This document shows positions 49,490-60,682 of a DNA stretch of 64,000 nt, piece after piece. Each line of letters starts with the position of its first letter. Position 1 is the stretch's first letter. Location of the stretch: NCBI GenBank assembly GCA_023213315.1, contig JAKCPI010000966.1, positions 186,001 through 250,000 of the forward strand, in the 5' to 3' direction. The notes below the pieces were generated by a model, which had not been told where the DNA came from, did not search any database, and was given only the letters and a program-made list of their open reading frames with translations. The DNA comes from Euborellia annulipes. Lineage: Eukaryota > Arthropoda > Insecta > Dermaptera > Anisolabididae. A program made the position numbers and the translations under genes.

Positions 49490-49847
49490 AAGATCAAAAA
49501 TAACGACTTTGATTATTATATTTTTTATCTCAAAATCAGATTCCCCAAGTGGAATAGGTAGAATATTTTTCTTATTAGGTAAAGAAATGTAACTAGAAAA
49601 TTGACGCCACTGGAAAGCGTATTTTTTCACTTTATTCTCCAACCCCATTACTCTACACATCCCAGCCTACTATATAATCTGCATGTACTTTTTTTTAAAA
49701 TTTGTTAAGGCCTTTTCGGCACCTTTTAAGACCCCGTCTCCATTTATTTCAATTGTTTAGTATCCAATACTATTGAAATAAATGGGGACGGGTGGATTGG
49801 TATCCAATACAATTAAAATAAGTTTATCGCCTGAGATACGTATATAA
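49490..49847 (-). repeat. Right arm of the near-perfect 358-bp inverted repeat
   Basis: Reverse complement of 48292-48649, no indels. Differences noticed: CGTCTCC for CGTCCCC, and TACTATATAA for TATTATATAA. The 840-bp spacer (48650-49489) is AT-rich and non-coding. No target-site duplication is visible outside the arms. Confidence 0.9.
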
Positions 49848-51398
49848 TATTTAAGATATTATACATCGCGTGTGTAAGCTGCGAAGGAATTTTATAAAAT
49901 TCAATATTTATTAATTCAAATACCCAACAAATGACATGGACTTTCGGTTAAGATGGATTTTCATGGTCGTGGGGTAATTTAAATCTCTTAGATCCATAGC
50001 CATCTCACTTTCTAGGAGTGTGTAGATGTAAAAATACAAAAACCAACAAAAGTTTATTATGGCTATTGTTGAAGACAGGAAAATAATAATTATACTTTTT
50101 CTTTTTGTAAAAAACCAGGAAGTTTATTTTACTCTCTTAACAGCCGATTGTGGTTTGTTGGTGAATTAAGAAAATATTTTTTATTGCAAGTTTTTCAGAT
50201 TCGAGAATCATATCTGAAGAAGAGAGTTCGTATGCAATTCAGTTTTGATCCCACAAATCTCCCATCATCAGGTCTAGAAACTAGCTGTAAACTTCATAGT
50301 TTTTTACAAAAACATTATCTTCAGCTCTTCCTATTTACAATTTTATTCTGATAATGCATAGTCTCCGAAATGTTCAATTTGCTCTCGCTTCTTTTTCTTT
50401 CAATTAGTATTAGTGTTAAAAAAATAAATATGGTTGAATAATAGTTTACGTAATTAATAAAAAAATATTAGCTTAGGTCAGGATTAAGTAGCTACCGCCA
50501 GGATCATTAGCAAGGGCTAGTTCATAAATTCATAAATGTTGAAGATAGCCGATAGCACTTTATAAAGAGTTATTTGACAAGAAATATAGTGCTTTTGGGT
50601 AAGAACTGTGAAATACTCGTACAAAAATATTTTCACAAATTAAGATATACTTAAAAAATCAAAATACAATTCTGTCCATGTAACGTCGATTTGTTTATCT
50701 AAATCCCCCAGGTAGTAGTAGTTTAATGAGAAATTTTTCTTCTGTTTGTTTTAAAAAAAGTAAAAAAATAAACAAAATTCGATTCCCTTCTCTCTGTCTC
50801 ATTCTCTCTCTTTCCTCGGATGATCTTCGCTGGTTGTCAGCACGCAAAAGATCAACTTCAAAGATCGCGTTTCCTGTCCTTAACGGTGCTCTGATTTTTT
50901 TTTCTATTTTTTTCTTTTTTTTCTTGTTCACTTCCCTTGATCTTTTCCCGAGAGTTTATATTTTTTGAAATTAGGAAGTCATCGTAGGCTTTCAAGGTTT
51001 AATAAGAGGGGCAAGAGAGAATTAAAAAAAAAAATCTGATTCCAATTCACACGCTTAATCCAAAATATTTCAAATAAATATAAATGGAGGAATGATTGGA
51101 TTTTTTTTTAATTCTGAGACAAGAACTTTTAATAATTAAAAAAAAAAAAATAGTATTTTTTCTAGTTTGTTCTGAAAATAGCAAAGAAAATTTTAATAAG
51201 AGTTTCAATTTTTCAAAGGACTATTCTGATTAAAAAATAAACTTTACCTACCCAACCTACGGTTGGAGGGCAAAGTTAAAAAATTAAATACGTAAACCAT
51301 TAAAAAAAAAATAAAACTTTGTTTTAAAATTCTATATTAATTATATACTGAAGTTTTTAATGAAAAATCTATTTAAAAAAATTCAAAGATGCTGAGTA

Positions 51399-51533
51399 CA
51401 TGGGCGTACCCAGGATCAAATCTAGGGGGGGGGCAGATCATGGCCGTCCAGATTGTGACATAGCTTTTTTTTATATATAGGGGAAAGGCCTTCGAATTAA
51501 AGGCATAAAAACCCTCCGCTGGGTATGCCCATG
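51399..51533. mobile_element. hAT-type MITE, 135 bp, with 8-bp duplication GCTGAGTA
   Basis: The ends CATGGGCGTACCCAGG and CTGGGTATGCCCATG are inverted with one mismatch. GCTGAGTA stands on both sides (51391-51398, 51534-51541), an exact 8-bp duplication. Confidence 0.9.
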
Positions 51534-52189
51534 GCTGAGTATTTAAATCATATTTAAAGTTTTTTTGAGAATCAGAAATTTCTTAAATGATATTTATTAT
51601 TTTAATAAATTGTATAAATAGTGCAAAGTTTATTTTCGGTTGGTAAAATAAATAAATAAATAAAAAAAATGGAGATTATTTAATCTGAAAAATAGCTGAT
51701 AATTTTGTTTTACTTTTGTGCCAAGAGAAACTTTTAACATTAAAAATTAGGGTTTTAGGAAAAAATACTAATTAGTGTTAAAAAATTAAGAATTATTAAT
51801 ACAAAAGCGTTTAACGTTCCCACAGCAATTTTATATAAAAATATATGGAAGTTTAGGTGATGGACACTCCAAACAAATCACTTCGCTTGAGGACACTTTT
51901 AGTATATTTAACCCTTTCAGTAGCAGGAAAAAGATTTAAAATATGATAATCTTTTTTTCACGCTACATTCCAGAGTCAATGAGTGCAAAAAATTAGACTG
52001 ATTAAAATCTTATTCGTGTTCTTGTGATTAAACACCGAAACGGTTGAAAAAGAGTCGGAATAGATGTTAAATAAAGGTGATGAAATATTTAAAAATTAAA
52101 TTTATAGACTTAAAAAAAAAAATTAACAAGAATTATTGTTTTTTAATCTAACGTGGAAAGAATTAATTATTCAATAAAAATATCTTTAA

Positions 52190-52410
52190 AGTGAGAATTT
52201 TTATTGTGAGATTGTGGTCGGGTGGTCGGATGACCTGGTGGTCACTCGCCGACCTTTGTTTGGGCCCCCTGCGACCCCGATTCCCTGGTGGGTCCGATTA
52301 TTCGGTGCCCAGCCTCCTCCATGCAGCTAACTGTACCTGGGTCCCCTGGAACCGGGTCAGCCCTCGGGGCCACCATTGTCCGAACCTCCTCTCTGATCGG
52401 TCGAGTGATA
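52190..52410. other. GC-rich island in the long intron
   Basis: About 200 bp of far higher GC than the surroundings, open in a plus-strand frame of 90 codons (GTG start; ...ANCTWVPWNRVSPRGHHCP...). I recognise no domain on either strand. It could be a nested exon, a regulatory element or an old insertion. Confidence 0.25.
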
Positions 52411-52859
52411 TACCAAAACTATATATAATGCATATGAATTTAGCATTTGTTGAAGAAAAATAAATATCTCTTACAGATGTATAAATTATTATATTCTTAA
52501 AGAAAATAAAATTGTATTTTTTTCGAGACGGCATTCAAATTTAAGTAATGCCAATTATCTTTTCTCAAATCCATTATTACTTCGTATTATACCCTAAGAT
52601 CAATTTTGTTTATATCTAACTGCCTTGGTAGAGACTATACCGATGCTTTATTTTTTTGGAAAGGAAAAACTAGATAAAGAAATCCAAATTAGGCTCACTA
52701 TGCCCTGACATTTCGGAGGCTATACACATCACCTTTAGAACAAAGGCCTTTAAAATAAAGTTCGTGTATTCGGCATTCGTCTGATTCGGAGTATAAATTG
52801 GAATATTACAATATACAGGGGCGTATATAGAACTTTTTTCGGTGTGGTCCGACTCTTTT

Positions 52860-53830
52860 TTACTTTCTCTTACCTATGTATATATGTAATATATATATAG
52901 AGAGAAAGTATTGGATTCATGTCAAAAATTCGATGTCGAGATTTTGATGGATATACACGTTTTGAGGTCCCCTGAATCCAAAAAGTGGTTTTCGCGACAT
53001 GGTCTGTCTGTGTGTGTGTGTGTGTGTGGGTGGGTGGGTGTGTGGGTGTGTGTTCAATTTTAAGCATGAAGGAATTGAACTACGAGGTTGAAATTTTATA
53101 TATAAGTTAAACACCCCGGGACCGGAAAAATAAGCTTTTAATCAAAATCGGCCAAAGAGTACTAGTACTTTACTGATGTACTTTTTCAGTTTTTTTCGAT
53201 TTTCTCAAAATTTGCTCCAACGATTTTTTTTTAAATTCAAAAATCAATTATTTTTTAGATGCTCTTTAAAATGTATATTCTCATTTTGCGATTGAAATCT
53301 TCTGAAGACCACTTTACTCTTGTATTTCATAGGGAAGGATAGGAGAAATGGTTGCCATGGTAACAAAATATAAATATTTTCCCATACTTATAAATTTTAC
53401 ATCTGAATTCCAATGTTGCCCACGGGGCGTGGTGTAGAGGTTAGCGTGCTAACCTCATATACCAAACGTCGCGGGTTCGGACCCCAGGCAGTCCGATGAT
53501 TTTATTTAAGCCATCTGGATACCAGATGGCTTAAATAAAATGCCTGGACCCTAATATATATAAATTCATAAATAACGGTTATCGTAAATGTCTTATATGG
53601 CCTGAGCTGCCGAAAAGACAGTGTGAATGTGTGTGTGAGTGTGAATGAGAAAAAAAGTGTGAATGTTTTTTAAAAAAAAAAAAAAAAAATTCCAATGTTC
53701 CGTACTGTCGGGAACTAAATATATGTCGACACAAAAAATCTGGTGTGACAAGCACAGTACACAACTTTCGATTACCGAAGGTAAGAGAAAGTTGTGTGCT
53801 GTGCGCCAGTCACACCAGATTTTTTAGTAA
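52860..53830 (-). repeat. Family A copy, minus orientation, complete, split by a SINE
   Basis: This is the best full copy. In order on the plus strand: TACTTTCTCTTACCTATG, a TATA-rich piece, AAAATTCGATGTCGAGATTT, TTTTGAGGTCCCCTGAATCC, ATGGTCTGTCTG with a long GT/GGGT microsatellite, AAATTTTATATATAAGTTAA, AAGAGTACTAGTACTTTACT, GGTTGCCATGGTAACAAAAT. After the SINE the ATATGTCGACAC joint leads into the hairpin head (TCTGGTGTGACAAGCACAGT ... GCGCCAGTCACACCAGATTT). Without the SINE it is about 690 bp. Confidence 0.85.
53413..53695 (+). mobile_element. Full-length tRNA-derived SINE inserted in family A, TSD about AATTCCAATGTT
   Basis: The tRNA-like head is GGGGCGTGGTGTAGAGGTTA (A box) and GCGGGTTCGGACCCC (B box). 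The body has GCAGTCCGATGATTTTATTT and the palindrome AAGCCATCTGG/CCAGATGGCTT. The tail has GAGCTGCCGAAAAGACAGTG, a GTGTGAATG-rich stretch and poly-A. AATTCCAATGTT flanks both sides. This copy best defines the family, about 270 bp. Confidence 0.9.
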
Positions 53831-54548
53831 ATTTTTCCCTCGTATCTCAAATCAAACCATTTTCCCCTGTTGATTAATTTAAAAAATAACAAAATAATGA
53901 TATTTTTGAAAAAAGAAAAATGAGCAATTTGAGTTCCACCCAGATATTACAAATCCCTTGAAAAAGTATTTTATTTTTTAAGAACATAAATTTATTTGTA
54001 AATCGAATGGGAAAGGTATAATTGGTTGGGCTAGATGTGTTTTTTTTTTCTTTTGGAGATTAACAGCTATAATAAATAAACTGTTGAGAAGAAAAAAAAT
54101 GATTGGTTAATGAAACATTTGTGGACCACATTGCCAGTTATGTAATCACATTTAAAATAAATAAAATATAAATAATTGTAGGTTTCTGTTTCTTAGCTAA
54201 ATATAAAAAAAAAGGCCTATATTTATTTATTCTTGAAGATATTTCTAATAATTTCTCCTAGGAAAAAAATAAAAATAGAATTTACTATCGAAGCATTTGT
54301 GCAATCTTTTGAAATGCAACTGAATAGAAAAAAAAGTAAATATTTCTCAGTAATTGGCTTAAATTCACTTGAGTTGCCTCGTCGAGAGTTAAAGAAGAAG
54401 TCTCGAACTGACAGCTGAGGATAGACAATTCGTGATGCTGAGCTCCGGAGCTAAGTGCAGTCAATTGGACAGTAATATTCCTTGAGATCTATTTGACTTG
54501 TTTAAGAGAGTGAAACATTTTTATTTTTTTTATTTTTTATTTTTGCTA

Positions 54549-54971
54549 ATTTGAGCGATTTCGTTTTTGGTCGCAGGTCGAGACCATCTTGCTCTTTGCT
54601 CTTCTGTTGAGAGAACCGGCCTCCACGATCTGGGCGGCGCCGGCATAAAGCGGGACAGAGATAGAGCCAATACGGGTGCCAATGAGAGCGACAAAGATAG
54701 GGAGAGAAAGAAACCAACCTGGGGAATGCGGCTAATCGAACTGAAAGAGAAAAACTTGTTGCTTTCTCACACAACGAACGATTGCAAATACGAAGAAGTG
54801 CATTCAAGTCTCCAAATTTATATTCGACAATATGATCTAATTAATGTGCAAGAAGGAGAAGAGGAGAATATTTCACTTAAGAGAAGTCAAATTAAAGATG
54901 GTGGCTCTCATGATGATGATGATGATGACTGTCAAAACAATCCATCAAAAGCACTTCTTAAAGGAGATTAA
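54549..54971. other. GC-rich patch open on both strands, coding status unknown
   Basis: Plus strand: a 134-codon frame without ATG near its start, ending at 54971, with RDRDRANTGANESDKDRERK and the acidic repeat DGGSHDDDDDDC. It follows a T-rich stretch ending TTGGTCGCAG, an acceptor-like site. Minus strand: a 61-codon stop-free stretch (54731-54549) reading FLSLPIFVALIGTRIGSISV and PLYAGAAQIVEAGSL, hydrophobic and protein-like. I recognise neither. It could be an exon of an unknown gene, a decayed transposon gene, or chance. Confidence 0.25.
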
Positions 54972-56904
54972 ATAACAAGACAAAACAGATGAGGCATTGA
55001 AGTCTTCAAAATGGTAGTCAAGATTTTTCCTTAAATTATTAAAATTAGTAATATTTGAAATGTTCATGATGACTTTCTAAATCAACACAGCTATATTTCA
55101 AAGTAAATATATATAGAGATATATATATATGAGTATATATATACACGTATAAAAATTATTATTTATATTTATATGGAATTCTTCTGTCTTTATATTTTTC
55201 CGCGCTTTGGAACAAATTAATAATATGCAAACTAATTATATATAAGTTGAGTTTTTTAATTGAAATGTTAGTGACTAAATTTTGACAAAGACTTAATAAA
55301 TCAAATTTTAAATGAAGAAAATATTTATAAACAACTTTTTTTTTTAATGATGAAATGAGGACATTTAGAAGTCAAAACTTTAACAAGAGGTTTAATTAAG
55401 AAAATATTTGTCAGGCTTGATAAATAATTCGAGAAAGGAATTATCAATTTTGAAATAGAATGGAGAAGTAATTTATGGGTAAACAGTCATTTAATAAGTA
55501 TTTATAATAGAATAAAATTTATTTCAAGGTGTGTCAATCACTTTGTCTAAATTTATATAAATTTGGAAGAGTAATATACTAATTAAATAAAAAAATGTTT
55601 TTCTGAATCTGAGGCCTTGTTCTAATTTTAAATCAATTAATTGCCAATATAATTTAAATTTTGTCGCCCAGGACAAGATGCGAATCACTCGCTAATGGTA
55701 ATGGCTCGGTGTAGAGAGCTAGAGTGTCGGCTTCTACAAAGAAATCCAAATCCATGGCGTGCGGGATTTTTCATTAAAAATAAAAATATTTATTTAATGT
55801 AAACAAATCCTCATGCAGCCACTGGATTGGAATATTGGATCTCCCCACAATAGCCCCCAGGCAACTCTACGAGGAGAGCTAGAGACGAAAGCAGGAGGAG
55901 GAGTTAGAGATAGGAAATAATGTAACTTCACGGGGTGCCGGTAGATGGCTACGGCCAGAGGCCGGTTGGGTTTGAGGTGTGTGTCTTCTTGCACTAAAGC
56001 ACCTCGGGTAAATAAAAGGGGATCCCGATAGGAATTTCAAATAATAATGATGGATTTGAGAGAGTTAAAAAATTTTCTAAGAAGTGTTCAATACATAAAA
56101 AAAGGAAAGGTAAAAAATAAGGTAATGTAGATTATAATAAAAAGAACAGAGCTATCTGGAGACCTCGTTAAAATGTTTTATTTCTAGTTATATTTAAATT
56201 ATATTATTCCCAAATTACTAAAAAAAAAACTTATTAATTACTTGAAGGGAATTTAAAATTAAGCATTCTTTAATTCAATGTTTATATTGTAGAATAAAAT
56301 TGCAAATAATAAATGTAATTTTTCCTTTAATGGCGATGAATTTTATTAGATTTCAAGCAAATATTTTCACAAATTACCAGAAACATCTTTTTGTATTCAT
56401 CTTGAAGTATTTATATTGTAAATAATTTACTATTTTTTTAGAATATTTATTAGCTCTCGAGATTTTTGCATAAGAATGCCAAGAGTTTTGTGATCGAGCA
56501 TCGAGTCAAAAGGGTAATGTTTCACTAACACTTTATTTTTATTTAATTTTTATTCATCTTGATTGAAAAAGAGATAACAAAGTATCGCCGATAGCTTAAT
56601 CATTAGATGACCCTTTAATAGCATATGGACCTGGAGTACGGTGTTTGGGGTCAGAGGTCCGATTCAATTAATTGCACCGTTATGCACCCGACGAGACTGG
56701 GCCGAGTTAAGTAAGATCATTATTATCAGGCCATCATCCCAATTGGTCACTACTTTAAAAAAAAAAATTCAGGATAAAGATATTACAAATAACAAGAGGC
56801 GCTCTATCAGAAATGAGAAAAAAGATTAATTTTTTAATTAATCTTATAAAAACATTTTATGTAAAAATTAAGAATTTATTAGCCGGAGAGACTGCGAAGA
56901 GCAA

Positions 56905-56985
56905 TAGCCATCAAGATTGTTGCAGTTAAGTAACACAAAGCGCGACGAGACCTCGGATGGGTGACCCGGGTAAGTGTGTGGAACG
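56905..56985 (+). pseudogene. 5S rRNA-like sequence, decayed
   Basis: GCAGTTAAGTAACACAAAGC, GACGAGACCTCGGATGGGTG and ACCCGGGTAAG follow the order of the 5S rRNA internal promoter region (GAAGTTAAGCAAC ... TTGGATGGGTGACCG). The 5' third and 3' end do not match, so this is a pseudogene or the head of a 5S-derived SINE. Confidence 0.65.
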
Positions 56986-56999
56986 TATATGTATACAAT

Positions 57000-57168
57000 C
57001 AGGACCGCCGAGAGGCTTCCTGGGCATTATATTAATACCCAAATTTGGTATCCTCCATTTGGTATCAAAATGGCTTAAATAAAATCATCTGACTGCCTGG
57101 GGTCCGAACCCGTGACGTTCGGTATAGAAGGAAGGCAGGCTACCAACTAGACCAAGCCCTTAGGTCTT
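57000..57168 (-). mobile_element. tRNA-derived SINE (minus orientation, 3' end lost)
   Basis: On the minus strand the head is GGGCTTGGTCTAGTTGGTAG with B box CGGGTTCGGACCCC, followed by GCAGTCAGATGATTTTATTT and the AAGCCATTTTG palindrome. It directly follows the 5S-like piece. Confidence 0.75.
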
Positions 57169-58734
57169 AAATAATAATTAATTTACAATCAAAGAAAAGA
57201 TATTTTTTGGAGGGGAGTGGCCTACTAAAAAAGTATAATTAAATAATTTTTATTTAAGAAAGATAGCATCTATTATTTTTTTTCAAGTCGTTATAATATA
57301 TGTTAGGAAAAATACACTGTAATAAATTAACGCAAATAATTTTAACCTCTGTCTCTACGTAGGATGATATTATAAGGCTTTTTTTTTTATTTAAATAAAT
57401 GCGAGCCATTTTTAAGCGCCAGACTTGTTTGCATATTTATAAGGAGCCGGAATTAATATTATCGTCATCTCAGAGTCTGAGATGGAAATATTAGAGATAA
57501 TGTGAAGAGGATTTTGGGTGTGTTGATCCGGGAATCTGTTTGGTCATTTCTCTCTACGCCCTCGAATAGGCAACGCCCTAATACCAATTGAAAGATTAAT
57601 CATATGGAAAAAAAAAGAAAAAAATTACAACTTATGGCCTATGAACGTAAATTTTACAGTAAATGGAATTAAATCAATAAAAAAAAAAAGGATAAAATGT
57701 TAAATAAATGTGAGATTTAAAAGATGTTTTGAAATAATAAATAGATAATTTTGCTGTTTGACATGATAGTGACTCATAAAATGTCAATTTTAATATTTTT
57801 GCATAAATTGATTCTATACAATAGCGTAGAAAAGGTTGTAAACTGTCATTTAGGCCGCCATTTATCACAACAAAAATTTTAATATCATTTGCTTAAATAG
57901 TATCTTAACTCTTCATTAAAGGAAAAATTTTCGAGTAGGTTTGGTGGCCTATCTGATATACTGCAGGCGAATACCACTTTTATCATCTTATTAAAGTAAA
58001 GAAGCAAAGTTATTTTTTTATTCTCTTTCGGTAGCCTATCTAAAACTTTCAGACTCCATCCTTATTTATTTCAAATATTGCAATATGTTGAATGTAGGCC
58101 TATTACTAAAAAATTAATAGTGTAAAGGTAACTATTATACTTTAGTAATAAAGTAATTTAATTTTATATTTTAATAGCAATCAACTAGCTATATCATGAT
58201 TTAATAACAATCAACTATATCATGATTATAAAAAAAAATAAAATTTTATTGAATTCAATATGTTACATTGTGCGCCGAATGCATATTCTGTATACCTTCT
58301 GTGAATAAATTTATGATTATTTATTAATTTATTTTTTATGGCTCGTGGCCAAAAATAAAGGTGTGGACACATAAAATGTTGAGAAATACTGTAGTTATAT
58401 ATAAATGATAAAGAATAGAAAAAATTGCAGTAGGGAAGGGAAAAAGCTACAGACAACCAGTTAATTTTTTAATAGAGGAGGTGCCGAAAAATTTGTATCT
58501 CTGGATATTGTACAAGAGCAAAATAATCAGTCCTAGTCATGACATAATAGTTTTTTCTTATTATATGTTGCTGGAAGGTAGGCAACCCTTATGACAAACT
58601 AGCATATTTTTCGATTAATTAAATTTCTCAGAAAATTTAACAAATGTCCAAGCCTTTGGTTTGTTTACCATACAACAAGCAAAAGGGAAAAAAAAATTTA
58701 GGGACCAAATTTTAATAATTTAATCACCCCCCCC

Positions 58735-58862
58735 TCCCCCTGTGGCCGAGACGGCTAAAGTTGTTGATAAATTTTTTTCAGCATGCGGGATTTGAACCCG
58801 AGTTGTGTTTCAACTCTATATTCGTAATCCGCAGCTAATGCGTTCAGTCACAAGCCTCCTAA
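58735..58862 (-). repeat. tRNA-like SINE head with an outer GTGGCCGAGACGGCTAA motif
   Basis: The minus strand has GGGTTCAAATCCCGC (B box) preceded by GGCTTGTGACTGAACGCATT; the plus strand has GTGGCCGAGACGGCTAAAG at the left. The cloverleaf does not close and the spacing is too long, so it is not a functional tRNA. Confidence 0.5.
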
Positions 58863-59190
58863 TAAATTTTAACTAATTAAATACAGTCCTTTGGGAATGT
58901 TTATTATTTATGCTAAAGTTAAGCTTTGGGTAGAAAAAAATTGATTATAGGTATTTCCGTGTAAAAAAATTCCTGATGATTAAGATGTAATAAAAGAAAA
59001 AAAATTAGGAAAAATTATTTTCTGATAAACTAATAAAAAAAAAAAAATAAATAAATAGGTAATTATATTTGATGATTATATTAAATGATGAGACGAAAGA
59101 AATAATGGGAAATTAACAGTCCATTGACCAGATAATAAGAGCCAATTGGTTCTCAGCATATAATCCCGTCTGTCCGTCTGTCTCCTTTAT

Positions 59191-59634
59191 ATGGATGCAA
59201 CCTATGACGGCGACGTGACGCGCATCAAAGCCAGCAGGCTAGTCAAGTTCTTATCCCTCCCCACCAGGTCGAGGAAAAAATTCCTTTTGTCATTGACGAA
59301 TCCGAAATCAATTCTTAAGATGCAAATCACACCTGACGACTTCAGTCAAGGTTGGTCTGGATACCATGTGAAAGGTCACCGAAACGTTCACCTGGTAATA
59401 AACCAGGTTCTGATTGATAGAGATATTTTACAAAAGAAAAAAAAAAACTTTCATTCAAAAGGTATCCATTTTTCATCGCAAAAAAAACTTTCTCGATCAA
59501 AATGTCTCTCCCTCGCGTGCAAGCAACATATCACGAGCAAAAAGGATTACGGTGGAAATATTTTTTTTAACATCATAAAACAGTCTTCCCAGAGGAATTT
59601 TATAGGGAAACCTTTTAAATTTTACATAAAATGA
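59191..59634 (+). CDS. Longest open frame of the window, hypothetical, uncertain
   Basis: It begins at ATG and reads MDATYDGDVTRIKASRLVKF, LSLPTRSRKKFLLSLTNPKS and so on for 147 codons. The first 75 codons come from a stretch with higher GC and varied codon use; the rest is Lys/Phe-rich like random AT-rich frames. No domain, signal peptide or splice context was recognised. It lies antisense in the long Notch intron. It may be a small gene, a transposon remnant or chance. Confidence 0.2.
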   Translation: MDATYDGDVTRIKASRLVKFLSLPTRSRKKFLLSLTNPKSILKMQITPDDFSQGWSGYHVKGHRNVHLVINQVLIDRDILQKKKKNFHSKGIHFSSQKKLSRSKCLSLACKQHITSKKDYGGNIFFNIIKQSSQRNFIGKPFKFYIK

Positions 59635-59756
59635 GATTCATGATCATGTATACGAATAGTAACTAATATATACAATACCTAATTTTCAATCAAACATGTT
59701 TAATTTTATTTGGCCGATTTTATCATAAATAATCAAGTTATAATTTTGATGCGTGA

Positions 59757-59800
59757 CAGGAAGACACTCACCTGAAACAAAGAGAAAAAAATAAATATTA
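59757..59800 (-). promoter_or_regulatory. Notch: Recursive splice (ratchet) site, zero-length exon
   Basis: The minus strand reads TTTTTTCTCTTTGTTTCAG directly followed by GTGAGTGTCTTCC, the junction lying between 59772 and 59771. A strong pyrimidine tract and CAG acceptor are fused to a perfect donor (CAG/GTGAGT). This is the known arrangement of ratchet points that remove very long introns in steps. Downstream bases do not code for an EGF piece and upstream bases do not look like an exon. Confidence 0.55.
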
Positions 59801-59934
59801 GTAAAAATATTTCCAAACTGGTGTATATAATAATTTAAGAAAAAAAAGCCGATATAAAATTAATATAAGAAATAAAAATGTATGATTGTGATTTATTATG
59901 TAAAACACCCTGATAAAAAATATTTACAACAATA

Positions 59935-60060
59935 GTGTTGACATATATTTAGTTTCCGACAGTACGGTACATTTTTTTTTTCTTTAAAAACACTCACACT
60001 TTTTCTCATTCCCACTCACATGCACACAGTCTTTTCGGCAACATATATAGGCAAGAGAAA
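59935..60060. repeat. Family A remnant joined to a SINE tail
   Basis: ATATTTAGTTTCCGACAGTA (family A) is followed by poly-T, ACACTCACACTTTTTCTC and CAGTCTTTTCGGCAACATAT (minus-strand SINE tail), then GGCAAGAGAAAGTAAA, the far end of family A. Confidence 0.7.
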
Positions 60061-60682
60061 GTAAAAAGAAAATCTCTATATAATTTGTATTTATTTTAAT
60101 TTAATTCATTTGTAAGCAAGACAGAATAAATGTATAACATTAAATATGATATAAATGATTCTATCAAATTAAAAAATCTCGTGGATATTTTATTCTTAAT
60201 ATCATATTTCAACATGTTTCGTATGTTTTAAGGAATGAATGTGTATGACGTTATAGAAAGAAACCATCAATCGTGATTAAATCCACTTCGATCAACAAGA
60301 GAGAGAAAGAGAGAGAGATGAATTAATAACATTAACTCAAACAAAATTAAACTCATATGAGCCATTAAGGATTTCTTAATTGAATAATATTACAGCTTAT
60401 TAATTTCAATAGTTAAGTGAGTAACGCAACGCAATGGCGTGAAATGCAAAGATCTTAGCCGCGATAAAAGAAAAGAGTCTATTGAGAAATGGACCGCAAT
60501 TAATATTCATTTATATATAATAAAGAAATATGAGAACTTGTAGTTTAAATTATATAATAAAAAAAAAAATATTGTAGTGGTTTTAATTAATAAAAATAAA
60601 AGTCCAAGTTTTGAGAATTTAGTGATTTTTTATGAAGGCAAATATTTTATAAAGTTGATATTATAGAATAGTAAAAATAAAA

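Noticed and set aside
58735..58862. Possible tRNA gene of Leu/Ser type
   Set aside because: The two box-like motifs are on opposite strands and too far apart for a cloverleaf.
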